Origin: an uncultured Bacilli bacterium | GTDB taxonomy: Bacteria > Bacillota_I > Bacilli_A > RF39 > UBA660 | DNA: 7,293 nucleotides | Assembly: GCA_947585065.1 (NCBI GenBank) | Contig: CANPWX010000054.1 | Span: forward strand, 1-7,293 | Direction: 5' to 3' | Shown here: positions 1 through 6,748 of the stretch, one piece after another | How the letters are laid out: each line of letters opens with the position of its first letter | Numbering within the stretch: position 1 is the first letter of the stretch | Program-made: the position numbers and the translations under genes | The notes under the pieces: generated by a model | What the model was told of the DNA's origin: nothing | The model's database searches: none | What the model saw: the letters and a program-made list of their open reading frames with translations, nothing else

Positions 1-57
1 ATTATGGATCTTACTGGTTTAACAGAACAAGAAATTCAATCCTTACAAACAGTTTAA
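1..57 (+). CDS. 3' end of an unidentified gene (partial, 18 codons)
   Basis: An open frame enters from the left edge and ends at a TAA stop (55-57), giving the tail IMDLTGLTEQEIQSLQTV. It sits immediately before a strong hairpin, as expected for the end of a transcription unit. The pattern 'TGL-(S/T)-x-x-E-I-x-x-L' resembles the C-terminal end of Rpn/PD-(D/E)XK-type nuclease or transposase proteins, but 18 residues are too few to assign a family. Function unknown. Confidence 0.6.
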   Translation: MMDLTGLTEQEIQSLQTV

Positions 58-61
58 AATC

Positions 62-102
62 AAAAAGAAGAATTTGTTTTAAAAAAATAAGTTCTTCTTT
101 TT
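62..102 (+). terminator. Long AT-rich hairpin terminator after the upstream partial gene
   Basis: Bases 62-80 pair with 84-102 in an unbroken 19-bp stem (two G-T wobbles, 73/91 and 76/88) closed by a three-base AAA loop. The outer 11 bp (AAAAAGAAGAA against TTCTTCTTTTT) are perfect. The 3' arm ends in five T's, so the stem itself supplies the U-tract. Only two G-C pairs are present, so it is weak per base pair but long. The A-rich 5' arm could let it work in both directions. It starts five bases after the stop codon. Confidence 0.7.
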
Positions 103-127
103 AATTATGTAATTTCTTTTTTATTTT

Positions 128-157
128 TGGTATACTAATAATAAGTTAGGTGATTAT
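128..157 (+). promoter_or_regulatory. Extended -10 promoter and RBS of the SDR gene
   Basis: TGG-TATACT (128-136) is an extended -10 element (TGn plus a five-of-six match to TATAAT). No good -35 lies 16-18 bases upstream. The predicted transcript starts near 143, giving a leader of about 15 bases. The leader contains AGGTGAT (148-154), seven bases complementary to the 16S rRNA 3' end. The AGGTG core ends five bases before the ATG, which fixes the start codon. Confidence 0.65.
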
Positions 158-910
158 ATGAAAGCTTTAATAACTGGTGCTAGTTCTGGGATAGGTCGTG
201 ATATGGCTAGAGTGCTAGCTAGTAGGAATATTGATTTAATACTAGTGGCTAGAAGAAAAGAAAGATTAGAAAGTTTAAAAAAAGAATTCCATGTGAATGT
301 TCAAATATATACATTTGATTTAGTTCAAAGGGAAAATGTTTATCGATTATTTGATCAAGTTAAGGATGAAAAAATTGATATTGTTATTAACAATGCTGGG
401 TTTGGATTATTTGGCGAGTTTTTAGAAACAGATTTAGATCGAGAGTTAGAAATGATTGATTTAAATGTTATTACCTATCATATTTTAACAAAACTTTTTT
501 TGAGAAAAATGAATCAAGATGGTGGAGGTTATCTTTTAAATGTTTGTAGTAGTGCAGGCTTTCTTGCGGGTCCTAGACTTTCTACTTATTATGCTACTAA
601 AAATTATATTTTAAAATTAACAATGGCTATTTATGAAGAAATGCGAAGAACAAATAAAAATATTGTTATTAGTGCATTGTGTCCTGGGCCTGTGAATACA
701 GAATTTAACAAAGTTGCCAAAGGCCATTTTTCGGTTGATGGAGCAAGTAGTGAATATGTTGCTAAGTATGCAATTAAAAAAATGTTTCAAAAAAAATTAA
801 TTATCGTGCCAACTCTTTCAATGAAGCTTGCTTTATTTTTTTCAAGATTTACTCCTTGGAAACTACTTCTTAGAATTACCTATCGAATTCAAAAAAGAAA
901 AACGAATTAA
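158..910 (+). CDS. Short-chain dehydrogenase/reductase (SDR family, DltE/COG0300-like)
   Basis: A cytosolic NAD(P)-dependent oxidoreductase of 250 residues, the normal length for a classical SDR. The Rossmann start is intact: TGASSGIG at residues 6-13 binds the dinucleotide, and NNAG at 78-81 supports the central sheet. The catalytic tetrad is complete: Asn103, Ser131, Tyr144 and Lys148 (YYATK). The PG motif after strand 6 is at 176-177. Arg32-Arg33 directly after the second beta strand suggest a preference for NADPH (family knowledge, inferred here). The last roughly 35 residues hold a hydrophobic, basic amphipathic segment ending in QKRKTN, which may dock on the membrane. This is common in the DltE-like subgroup. 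The substrate cannot be told from sequence. It has its own promoter and terminator-like sequences, and its neighbour uvrA gives no functional clue. Family assignment is secure; specific function is open. Confidence 0.92.
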   Translation: MKALITGASSGIGRDMARVLASRNIDLILVARRKERLESLKKEFHVNVQIYTFDLVQRENVYRLFDQVKDEKIDIVINNAGFGLFGEFLETDLDRELEMIDLNVITYHILTKLFLRKMNQDGGGYLLNVCSSAGFLAGPRLSTYYATKNYILKLTMAIYEEMRRTNKNIVISALCPGPVNTEFNKVAKGHFSVDGASSEYVAKYAIKKMFQKKLIIVPTLSMKLALFFSRFTPWKLLLRITYRIQKRKTN

Positions 911-951
911 GTTGGTTTTATCGCATGAGAAAATAGTTAAAATACGAACAT

Positions 952-984
952 ATATATGCTATATTATTTTTGCATATATTTTTT
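952..984 (+). terminator. Possible weak terminator after the SDR gene
   Basis: ATATATGC (952-959) pairs with GCATATAT (972-979) around a 12-base loop and is followed by a T run to 984. The shape fits a rho-independent terminator, but the stem is only 8 bp with two G-C pairs and the loop is large. Chance pairing is plausible in such AT-rich DNA. It lies about 40 bases after the SDR stop and just before the uvrA -10 element. Confidence 0.35.
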
Positions 985-992
985 GCGTTTTG

Positions 993-1030
993 TGGTAAAA
1001 TAAATAACGATGAAGAAAGGTGTTCGTAGT
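993..1030 (+). promoter_or_regulatory. Extended -10 promoter and RBS of uvrA
   Basis: TGG-TAAAAT (993-1001) is an extended -10 element. The nearest -35-like sequence, TTGCAT at 970-975, is 20 bases away and probably too far to count. Transcription would begin near 1008. AGAAAGG (1014-1020), overlapping AAGGTG (1017-1022), is a strong Shine-Dalgarno ending eight bases before the ATG at 1031. This places the real start at 1031, not at the in-frame ATG at 1010, which lies at the expected 5' end of the mRNA with no room for an RBS. Confidence 0.6.
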
Positions 1031-3841
1031 ATGGATAAAATTATAGTTAAAGGGGCAAGAGAAAATAATTTAAAAAATATAGATATAGAGTTACCAAAAA
1101 ATAAATTAATTGTAATGACAGGAGTATCAGGATCTGGAAAAAGTAGTCTTGCTTTTGATACTATTTTTGCTGAAGGACAAAGAAGATATGTGGAAAGTTT
1201 ATCTGCTTATGCAAGACAATTTATTGGTAATACAGAAAAACCTGATGTAGATAGTATTGAAGGACTTTCTCCTAGTATTTCCATTGATCAAAAAACAACC
1301 AATAAAAATCCGCGTAGTACCGTAGGTACTATTACAGAAATTTATGATTTTTTAAGACTTTTATTTGCAAGAATTGGAACTCCTTATTGTCCTAATCATC
1401 ATATTCCTATTAAAAGTCAAAGTATTGAAGAAATGACTAATAAAGTTATGAGTATGGAAGAGGGAACCAAGTTAGAAATTTTGGCACCTATTGTTCATGG
1501 AGAAAAGGGAACACATAAAGATTTATTTGATGATTTAAGAAAAGAAGGATATTCTAGGGTAAGAGTAAATGGAGAAGTATTAAGTTTAGATGAGGAAATT
1601 CTTTTAGAAAAAAATAAAAAAGATAATATTGATGTGGTAGTAGATCGTGTTGTTGTAAAATCAAGCGAAAGAGGAAGAATTTTTGAATCGATTGAAACAA
1701 GTACAAAACTTGCTAATGGAAAAGTAGTATTTCATATTATTGGTGGTGAAGAAATTATAATGAGTGAACATTATGCTTGTATTCATTGTAATTATTCTAT
1801 TCCTGAATTAGAACCAAGATTATTTTCTTTTAATAGTCCTTATGGAGCTTGTCCCGATTGTAAAGGATTAGGAACGAAACTAAAAATTAGTGAAGATTTA
1901 ATTATTCCTAATAAAGAAAAAACTTTAAATCAAAATGCCTTGTTAGGATATACTATTGAAAATAATGTTCATAATACTACGATTAAAGCTGTATGTGAAA
2001 AATATGGGATTGATATGAATATTCCTGTAAAAGATATCCCAAAAGAAAAATTAGATATTTTATTATATGGATCAAAAGAACCTATTGAGATTAAGTATGT
2101 AGCTAAAAATGGAAATGTTCGTTATACAAATGATTATTTTGAAGGGGCTATTCCTAACTTAGAACGAAGACACCTAGAAACTACAAGTGCTTGGACAAGA
2201 GAATGGCTTGAGATGTTTATGGTAGAAACCGATTGCTCTACTTGTCACGGGACTAGACTACAAGACAGTGTACTTTCTATTTATATTAACCATAAAAATA
2301 TTTATGATATGACAACAATGAGTATTAGAGAACTTCGTGATTTTTTAAGAGAATTAAAATTATCAAAAGAAGAAGAAAATATTAGTCGATTATTATTAAC
2401 AGAAATTGATAATCGTTTAAGTTTTTTAGTTAATGTTGGATTAGAATATTTAACACTTCATCGACCAGCTGGTTCTTTATCTGGTGGGGAATCGCAAAGA
2501 ATTCGACTTGCGACTCAAATTGGTAGTAAACTTTCTGGGGTACTTTATGTTTTAGATGAACCTAGTATTGGACTGCATCAGAAAGATAATGAAAAATTAA
2601 TTCGTTCTTTAGAAGAAATGAGAGATTTAGGAAATACTCTAATTGTTGTAGAACATGATGAAGATACAATGAGGGCTGCAGATTATTTAGTTGATATTGG
2701 GCCTGGTGCTGGTGAAGAAGGTGGAAGAGTTGTTTCTAAAGGAACACCAGAAGAAGTTATGAATGATCCAAATAGTTTAACAGGGAGATATTTAAAAGGA
2801 ATTGAAAAAATAGAAGTTCCGAAGAAAAGAAGAAAAGGGAATGGTTTATTTTTAGAAGTTGTCAAAGCAGAAGAGCATAATTTAAAGAAAATCAATGTGA
2901 AGTTTCCTCTTGGTAAATTTATTTGTGTTACAGGAGTATCAGGATCTGGAAAAAGTAGTTTGGTAAATGAAATTCTTTATAAAACGCTTGCAAAAGAAAT
3001 TTATGGTTCCAAAGATTTGCCTGGAAAATGCAAAGAAGTGAAAGGGGTACAAAATGTTGATAAAGTAGTTATGATTAGTCAAGATGCTATTGGAAGAACA
3101 CCAAGAAGTAATCCTGCTACTTATGTGGGAGTATTTGATGATATTCGTGATTTATATGCAAATACTAAAGAAAGTAAAATGCATGGATATGATAAAGGAA
3201 GATTTTCTTTTAATGTAAAAGGTGGAAGATGTGAAGCTTGCTGGGGTGATGGAGTGAAGAAAATTGAAATGCACTTTTTACCAGATGTTTATGTTCCTTG
3301 TGATGTTTGTCATGGGAAACGTTATAATAAAGAAACATTAGAAATTAAATTTAAAGGAAAAAGTATCAGTGATGTTTTAGATATGCGAGTGAGTGAAGCA
3401 GTTCAATTTTTTGAAAATGTTCCTAAAATTAAAAGAAAATTAGATGTGTTAATGGATGTTGGTTTAACTTATATTACTCTTGGTCAGAGTGCAACAACTT
3501 TATCAGGAGGAGAAGCTGGAAGGGTAAAACTAGCAAAAGAATTACAGAAAAAAGCAACTGGAAAAAGTATATTCATTTTAGATGAACCTACTACTGGACT
3601 ACATACGGAAGATATTAAAAAATTATTAGTTATTTTAAATCGTATTGTCGACAATGGAGATACAGTTATTGTAATTGAACATAATTTAGATGTGATTAAA
3701 GTTGCAGATTATATTATTGATTTAGGACCAGATGGCGGCATTAATGGAGGAACAATAGTCGCGACAGGAACACCAGAAGAAGTTAGTAAAAATGAAAAAT
3801 CTTATACGGGAGAATGGTTAAAAAAAGTATTGAAAAAATAA
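1031..3841 (+). CDS. uvrA: UvrABC excinuclease subunit A (UvrA)
   Basis: The DNA-damage sensor of nucleotide excision repair: a dimeric ABC-type ATPase that loads UvrB at lesions in the cytoplasm. Numbered from 1031 it has 936 residues, normal for the family. The first nucleotide-binding half has Walker A GVSGSGKSS at 31-39, signature LSGGESQR at 483-490 and Walker B LDEP with Asp509/Glu510. The second half has Walker A at 635-643, a signature at 824-831 and Asp851/Glu852. Zinc-binding cysteines are intact: 250/253/274/277 in the insertion domain, and 734/737/757/760 in the second half, where the zinc hairpin contacts DNA. A further CSTC pair lies at 402/405. Two oddities are visible: the C-terminal signature reads LSGGEAGR instead of the usual LSGGEAQR, and Trp738 replaces the Arg I recall after CEAC in Bacillus. 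An in-frame ATG at 1010 would add seven residues, but the RBS and family N-terminus (MDKIIVKGAR) favour 1031. uvrB is not adjacent in this window. Confidence 0.98.
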   Translation: MDKIIVKGARENNLKNIDIELPKNKLIVMTGVSGSGKSSLAFDTIFAEGQRRYVESLSAYARQFIGNTEKPDVDSIEGLSPSISIDQKTTNKNPRSTVGTITEIYDFLRLLFARIGTPYCPNHHIPIKSQSIEEMTNKVMSMEEGTKLEILAPIVHGEKGTHKDLFDDLRKEGYSRVRVNGEVLSLDEEILLEKNKKDNIDVVVDRVVVKSSERGRIFESIETSTKLANGKVVFHIIGGEEIIMSEHYACIHCNYSIPELEPRLFSFNSPYGACPDCKGLGTKLKISEDLIIPNKEKTLNQNALLGYTIENNVHNTTIKAVCEKYGIDMNIPVKDIPKEKLDILLYGSKEPIEIKYVAKNGNVRYTNDYFEGAIPNLERRHLETTSAWTREWLEMFMVETDCSTCHGTRLQDSVLSIYINHKNIYDMTTMSIRELRDFLRELKLSKEEENISRLLLTEIDNRLSFLVNVGLEYLTLHRPAGSLSGGESQRIRLATQIGSKLSGVLYVLDEPSIGLHQKDNEKLIRSLEEMRDLGNTLIVVEHDEDTMRAADYLVDIGPGAGEEGGRVVSKGTPEEVMNDPNSLTGRYLKGIEKIEVPKKRRKGNGLFLEVVKAEEHNLKKINVKFPLGKFICVTGVSGSGKSSLVNEILYKTLAKEIYGSKDLPGKCKEVKGVQNVDKVVMISQDAIGRTPRSNPATYVGVFDDIRDLYANTKESKMHGYDKGRFSFNVKGGRCEACWGDGVKKIEMHFLPDVYVPCDVCHGKRYNKETLEIKFKGKSISDVLDMRVSEAVQFFENVPKIKRKLDVLMDVGLTYITLGQSATTLSGGEAGRVKLAKELQKKATGKSIFILDEPTTGLHTEDIKKLLVILNRIVDNGDTVIVIEHNLDVIKVADYIIDLGPDGGINGGTIVATGTPEEVSKNEKSYTGEWLKKVLKK
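1118..1147 (+). repeat. 30-base exact direct repeat inside uvrA, copy 1 (Walker A of first half)
   Basis: These ten codons (T-G-V-S-G-S-G-K-S-S) are identical base for base to 2930-2959, including every synonymous position. They encode the two P-loops of the internally duplicated protein. Confidence 0.9.
2930..2959 (+). repeat. 30-base exact direct repeat inside uvrA, copy 2 (Walker A of second half)
   Basis: Exact copy of 1118-1147, in the same reading frame, 1812 bases downstream. A second, shorter exact pair (20 bases, coding for the GTPEEV region) occurs at 2740-2759 and 3766-3785. Confidence 0.9.
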
Positions 3842-3873
3842 AGCAGTACCGCTTAGGTATCTGTTTTTATTTT
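3841..3873 (+). terminator. Intrinsic terminator of uvrA
   Basis: CAG-TACC (3844-3850) pairs with GGTA-CTG (3856-3863, one bulged T at 3860) around the loop GCTTA. Three extra A-T or G-T pairs can extend the base, and the run TTTTTATTTT follows. It begins at the uvrA stop codon, in the right place and direction. This is the most conventional terminator in the window. Confidence 0.85.
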
Positions 3874-3915
3874 AAAATTAATGTAATTTTGTTATACTTT
3901 TATTAGGGTGGTTCT
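3871..3915 (+). promoter_or_regulatory. Extended -10 promoter and RBS of the RNB-family gene
   Basis: TGT-TATACT (3890-3898) is an extended -10. TTTAAA (3871-3876, four of six to TTGACA) lies 16 bases upstream and overlaps the T tract of the uvrA terminator. Transcription would start near 3905, right at the Shine-Dalgarno AGGGTGG (3905-3911), four bases before the ATG. The 5' leader would therefore be only about 11 bases. Confidence 0.6.
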
Positions 3916-5817
3916 ATGAGTGAAGAAAGATTAAATCAATTACGTAAAGAATTTCAAAATGGAGAATGTATTTTGCTTCATCATTTAAAAAAATATAAAC
4001 AAGTGAATTCTACTTTGGAACTTCTTCAATATGATATTGATCGTTTTGATACCAATTTGGATTATCATTATTTTCTTGGTATGTTTGAGTACTTATCTAA
4101 AGCTATTTCTTTAAATATTCAAGAACAGAAAAGAATTTATGAAGAATTTCAAGAAATACGTGTGAAAATAAAACAAATTATGCTTACTAGTAAAAAAGAT
4201 GATAATAAAAAGATACTTAAAAAGACTTTAGGAAAATTAGAAATTATTTCTTTGGTTTTATGTAGTAATTTTGATAATAGTTATGAAAAAAGTAAAAGAG
4301 AACTTCTGTATCAACTTATTTTTGAAATTAAAAATTTAAAAGTTTTAAAAGATTTATTTGTGGAGCTTCCTCATCAAGTGAATTTATTAGAGCCGCATGG
4401 TATTCAATTACTTCATGATATATTTCAACGATATATTCTCGTTTTACAAAATTATTTAAAAGATGAAAATCAAAGTAATTTAGATGATTTAATGTATTTT
4501 GATCGTTTAATATTATTTCTTTTGGAACGAAATCAAAATTATATGAGTACGAATGTTGCGAAAAATATGGATAAAATATTAGAAGAAGCAGAAGAATATT
4601 GGATTGATAATAAAGAAAGAAAAGAAAAATATTTTTATTTTATTAGAAAATGGCGAGTTATTTTTTGGAAGTTTCGGAAAAATCCTAAAGAAAAATTAGA
4701 GTTACCTGAATTTAATGAAAAAGAATTATGCTATCAATTTGAAGTACATAAAGATTTTTCGGAAGGTTTATTAGAGAGTGCTAATTTTATTTGTATGAAA
4801 TATGGGGAAAAGAAAAAAATAAAAGATATGCCTATGATCTATACAATCGATAGTGAGGGAGTTCCGGATAAAGATGATGGCTTTAGTTGTGAAAAAGAGG
4901 GTTCTATTTATCGTTTAGGAATTCATATTACAAATCCGATGTTTTATTTAAACGAATTGGATCCATTAATGGAAGAAGGATTAAAAAGAGGTAGTACAAT
5001 TTATTATCATCATGAAGCTTTTGCTTATATGTTCCCACCAGTTCTTGCTGAAAACTTTTTTAGTTTAAATGAAGGGAAAGTTCGAAATGTTTTAAGTGCC
5101 TATTTTACGATTGATTTATCTTTAAAAAAAATTATTCAAAGAGAATTGAAGTTAGAACCTGTTTATGTGAAGAAAAATGATACTTATGAAAATGTATCCA
5201 ATCTATTTCTTTATGGCTCAAAGGATAGTGCCTATTTAAAAACTTTAGAAAATATTCAAGAGTTACTTCCTTTTTTAAAACAATTTTATTACATAGATGA
5301 TACTTATGCTTATATGAATTCGACTACTCATCCTATTGTTTATACCAAAGGAGAAAGTATGATTGAAACATTAATGATTTTTATGAATCATCAGGTCGCG
5401 ACAATGGCATTAGAAGAAAATATTCCTTTATTATATCGTAATCATGTGATATCTAGTATTTATGAAGAAAATTTAAAAGAATTAAAAAAATTATTAGAGT
5501 TAGAAAAAAATAATCAAGTATATTTAAATGAAATTAATGTTGCTTTAGGACAGTATCCAAAAAGTAAGTATGAAGTAGATAATAAAGGACATTATGGGTT
5601 GGGACTCAATTGCTATACTCATATTACTTCTCCGGATCGAAGGATTGCCGATGATTATAATTTACTTTTACTTAAAAAATGTTATTTTGAAGAAATAAAA
5701 GAAGAAGAAAAGAAAATATTAAAAGAAAAATTAAATTTTATTGCCCATTCTATTAATGAAAGAAACTATGCTTTAAGGATGTTTCAAAAAGAATATAGCT
5801 TGTTAAAGAAAAAATAG
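3916..5817 (+). CDS. RNase II/RNB-family exoribonuclease-like protein with unusual helical N-terminus
   Basis: The C-terminal half (about residues 305-600) matches the RNB catalytic fold of RNase II/RNase R, which degrade RNA from the 3' end using Mg2+. The four metal-binding aspartates are present with canonical spacing in IDSEGVPDKDDG: Asp312, Asp318, Asp320, Asp321 (E. coli RNase II D201/D207/D209/D210). RGSTIYY at 358-364 gives the base-stacking Tyr363 (Y253), and TSPDRR at 571-576 gives the catalytic Arg575 (R500). ETLMIFMNHQVA (484-495) and YRNH (507-510) match the family's EaMilaN...yR.H block. HITNP replaces the usual HIADVS (337-341). An active nuclease is therefore likely. The N-terminal ~270 residues are Lys/Glu/Leu-rich and helical-looking, with no recognisable cold-shock domain, and the protein ends about 58 residues after the Arg motif, leaving no room for an S1 domain. 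It is thus neither ordinary rnb nor rnr. No signal peptide or membrane segment is visible. Family assignment is good; substrate and role are unknown. Confidence 0.8.
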   Translation: MSEERLNQLRKEFQNGECILLHHLKKYKQVNSTLELLQYDIDRFDTNLDYHYFLGMFEYLSKAISLNIQEQKRIYEEFQEIRVKIKQIMLTSKKDDNKKILKKTLGKLEIISLVLCSNFDNSYEKSKRELLYQLIFEIKNLKVLKDLFVELPHQVNLLEPHGIQLLHDIFQRYILVLQNYLKDENQSNLDDLMYFDRLILFLLERNQNYMSTNVAKNMDKILEEAEEYWIDNKERKEKYFYFIRKWRVIFWKFRKNPKEKLELPEFNEKELCYQFEVHKDFSEGLLESANFICMKYGEKKKIKDMPMIYTIDSEGVPDKDDGFSCEKEGSIYRLGIHITNPMFYLNELDPLMEEGLKRGSTIYYHHEAFAYMFPPVLAENFFSLNEGKVRNVLSAYFTIDLSLKKIIQRELKLEPVYVKKNDTYENVSNLFLYGSKDSAYLKTLENIQELLPFLKQFYYIDDTYAYMNSTTHPIVYTKGESMIETLMIFMNHQVATMALEENIPLLYRNHVISSIYEENLKELKKLLELEKNNQVYLNEINVALGQYPKSKYEVDNKGHYGLGLNCYTHITSPDRRIADDYNLLLLKKCYFEEIKEEEKKILKEKLNFIAHSINERNYALRMFQKEYSLLKKK

Positions 5818-5819
5818 CT

Positions 5820-5874
5820 TTTAGATAAGAAAAAAACATGGTATAATGAATTAGAATTTGAAGGAGAGTGGGTT
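5820..5874 (+). promoter_or_regulatory. Extended -10 promoter and RBS of lgt
   Basis: TGG-TATAAT (5839-5847) is a perfect extended -10. TTTAGA (5820-5825, four of six) lies 16 bases upstream, directly after the stop codon of the preceding gene. GAAGGAG (5860-5866) is a strong Shine-Dalgarno eight bases before the ATG. No terminator is visible between the RNB gene and lgt, so readthrough could add to lgt expression. Confidence 0.7.
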
Positions 5875-6687
5875 ATGAATCCTGTATTGTTTTCCATTGG
5901 TGGTTTTACTATTAAATGGTATTCTGTTTTAATATTAGCTGGTGTTTTGCTTGCCATGTGGTTGTTTTTAAAGGAAGGAAAAAAACATAATTATCCTGGG
6001 GATTTTTTGTTTAATTTATGTTTTTGGGTTATTATTTTTGGTTTTATTGGTGCGAGAGCTTATTATGTTTTATTTAATTGGAAAGAGTATGCTAGTGACC
6101 CGATTAGTATTTTAAAAATTTGGGAAGGTGGACTTGCGATTCATGGGGGAATTTTATTTGGATTTTTCACTTTAGTATTTTATTGTAGAAAGTATGCCGT
6201 TCGAACTTTTAAAATTACGGATATGGCAGTTCCTGGATTAATTATTGCTCAAGCAATTGGAAGATGGGGAAATTTCTTTAATAGTGAAGCTCATGGAGGA
6301 GATGTGTTACGTTCTACTTTAGAAGCATTACATATTCCTGAATTTATTATTGATGGGATGTATATTAATGGGGTGTATTATCATCCAACTTTCTTTTATG
6401 AATCTTTATGGTGTTTGTTAGGTTTTCTCATTTTAATTATTGTAAGACATTATAAATATTTAAAAGTGGGTGGACTTACTTGTATTTATTTATGTTGGTA
6501 TAGTGTAGGAAGATTTTTTATTGAATCTTTAAGAACAGATTCTTTGATGTTTGGGCCATTTCGAGTTGCTCAAATCGTTAGTTTAGTTTTATTTGTGATA
6601 GGTATTCTTGGACTTATGGTTCAATCAAGAAAAGGAAAGTTTGAGGATCTTTATAGTGAACCAAATCATGAATCTATCCATTTTTAA
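5875..6687 (+). CDS. lgt: Prolipoprotein diacylglyceryl transferase (Lgt)
   Basis: An inner-membrane enzyme that transfers the diacylglyceryl group from phosphatidylglycerol to the lipobox cysteine of prolipoproteins, the first step of lipoprotein maturation. At 270 residues it has the usual length, with about seven hydrophobic segments. The family signature is intact: GRWGNFFNSE at 129-138, with Arg130, Asn133 and Glu138 matching E. coli R143, N146 and E151. His90 in GGLAIHGG matches H103, Tyr16 in KWYS matches Y26, and GRFFIESLR at 212-220 supplies Arg213 (R239) and Glu217. The N-terminus MNPVLFSIGGFTIKWY is typical, so the start is secure. In many Firmicutes lgt follows hprK; here the neighbour is the RNB-family gene instead. 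All Trp codons are TGG. Confidence 0.97.
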   Translation: MNPVLFSIGGFTIKWYSVLILAGVLLAMWLFLKEGKKHNYPGDFLFNLCFWVIIFGFIGARAYYVLFNWKEYASDPISILKIWEGGLAIHGGILFGFFTLVFYCRKYAVRTFKITDMAVPGLIIAQAIGRWGNFFNSEAHGGDVLRSTLEALHIPEFIIDGMYINGVYYHPTFFYESLWCLLGFLILIIVRHYKYLKVGGLTCIYLCWYSVGRFFIESLRTDSLMFGPFRVAQIVSLVLFVIGILGLMVQSRKGKFEDLYSEPNHESIHF

Positions 6688-6748
6688 TTGACAAAATAAA
6701 AAAATTAAAAGATAATAGTAATAGATACTAGAAAGTGGTGTATAACCT
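6688..6748 (+). promoter_or_regulatory. Near-consensus sigma-A-type promoter and RBS of the exported-protein gene
   Basis: TTGACA (6688-6693, perfect) and GATAAT (6711-6716, five of six) are separated by exactly 17 bases. The -35 starts on the base after the lgt stop codon. The start site would be near 6723, giving a leader of about 26 bases with AGAAAGTGGTG (6730-6740), a close match to the AGAAAGGAGGTG consensus, ending eight bases before the ATG. This is the only promoter here with a full -35 and no TGn extension, suggesting strong expression. Confidence 0.8.

Noticed and set aside
789..796. Run of A's (and the T runs near 490 and 840) in the SDR gene as a frameshift site
   Set aside because: The reading frame is intact across all of them, with motifs in order and normal protein length, so there is no sign of a frameshift.
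911..1009. Small RNA or riboswitch between the SDR gene and uvrA
   Set aside because: Only about 100 AT-rich bases, with no conserved riboswitch core or stable GC-containing stems; a weak hairpin and a promoter account for it.
2683..2895. Minus-strand open frame of 70 codons inside uvrA
   Set aside because: It lies fully antisense within a well-conserved part of uvrA, its product matches no family I recognise, and it looks like a shadow of the coding strand.
5818..5838. Terminator between the RNB gene and lgt
   Set aside because: No complementary arms of useful length were found; the A-rich stretch is on the wrong side for an intrinsic terminator and precedes a perfect extended -10.
6682..6710. 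TTTTAATT / AATTAAAA inverted repeat after lgt as a terminator
   Set aside because: The 8-bp stem is all A-T, has a 13-base loop and no T run after it, and overlaps the -35 and spacer of a much clearer promoter.
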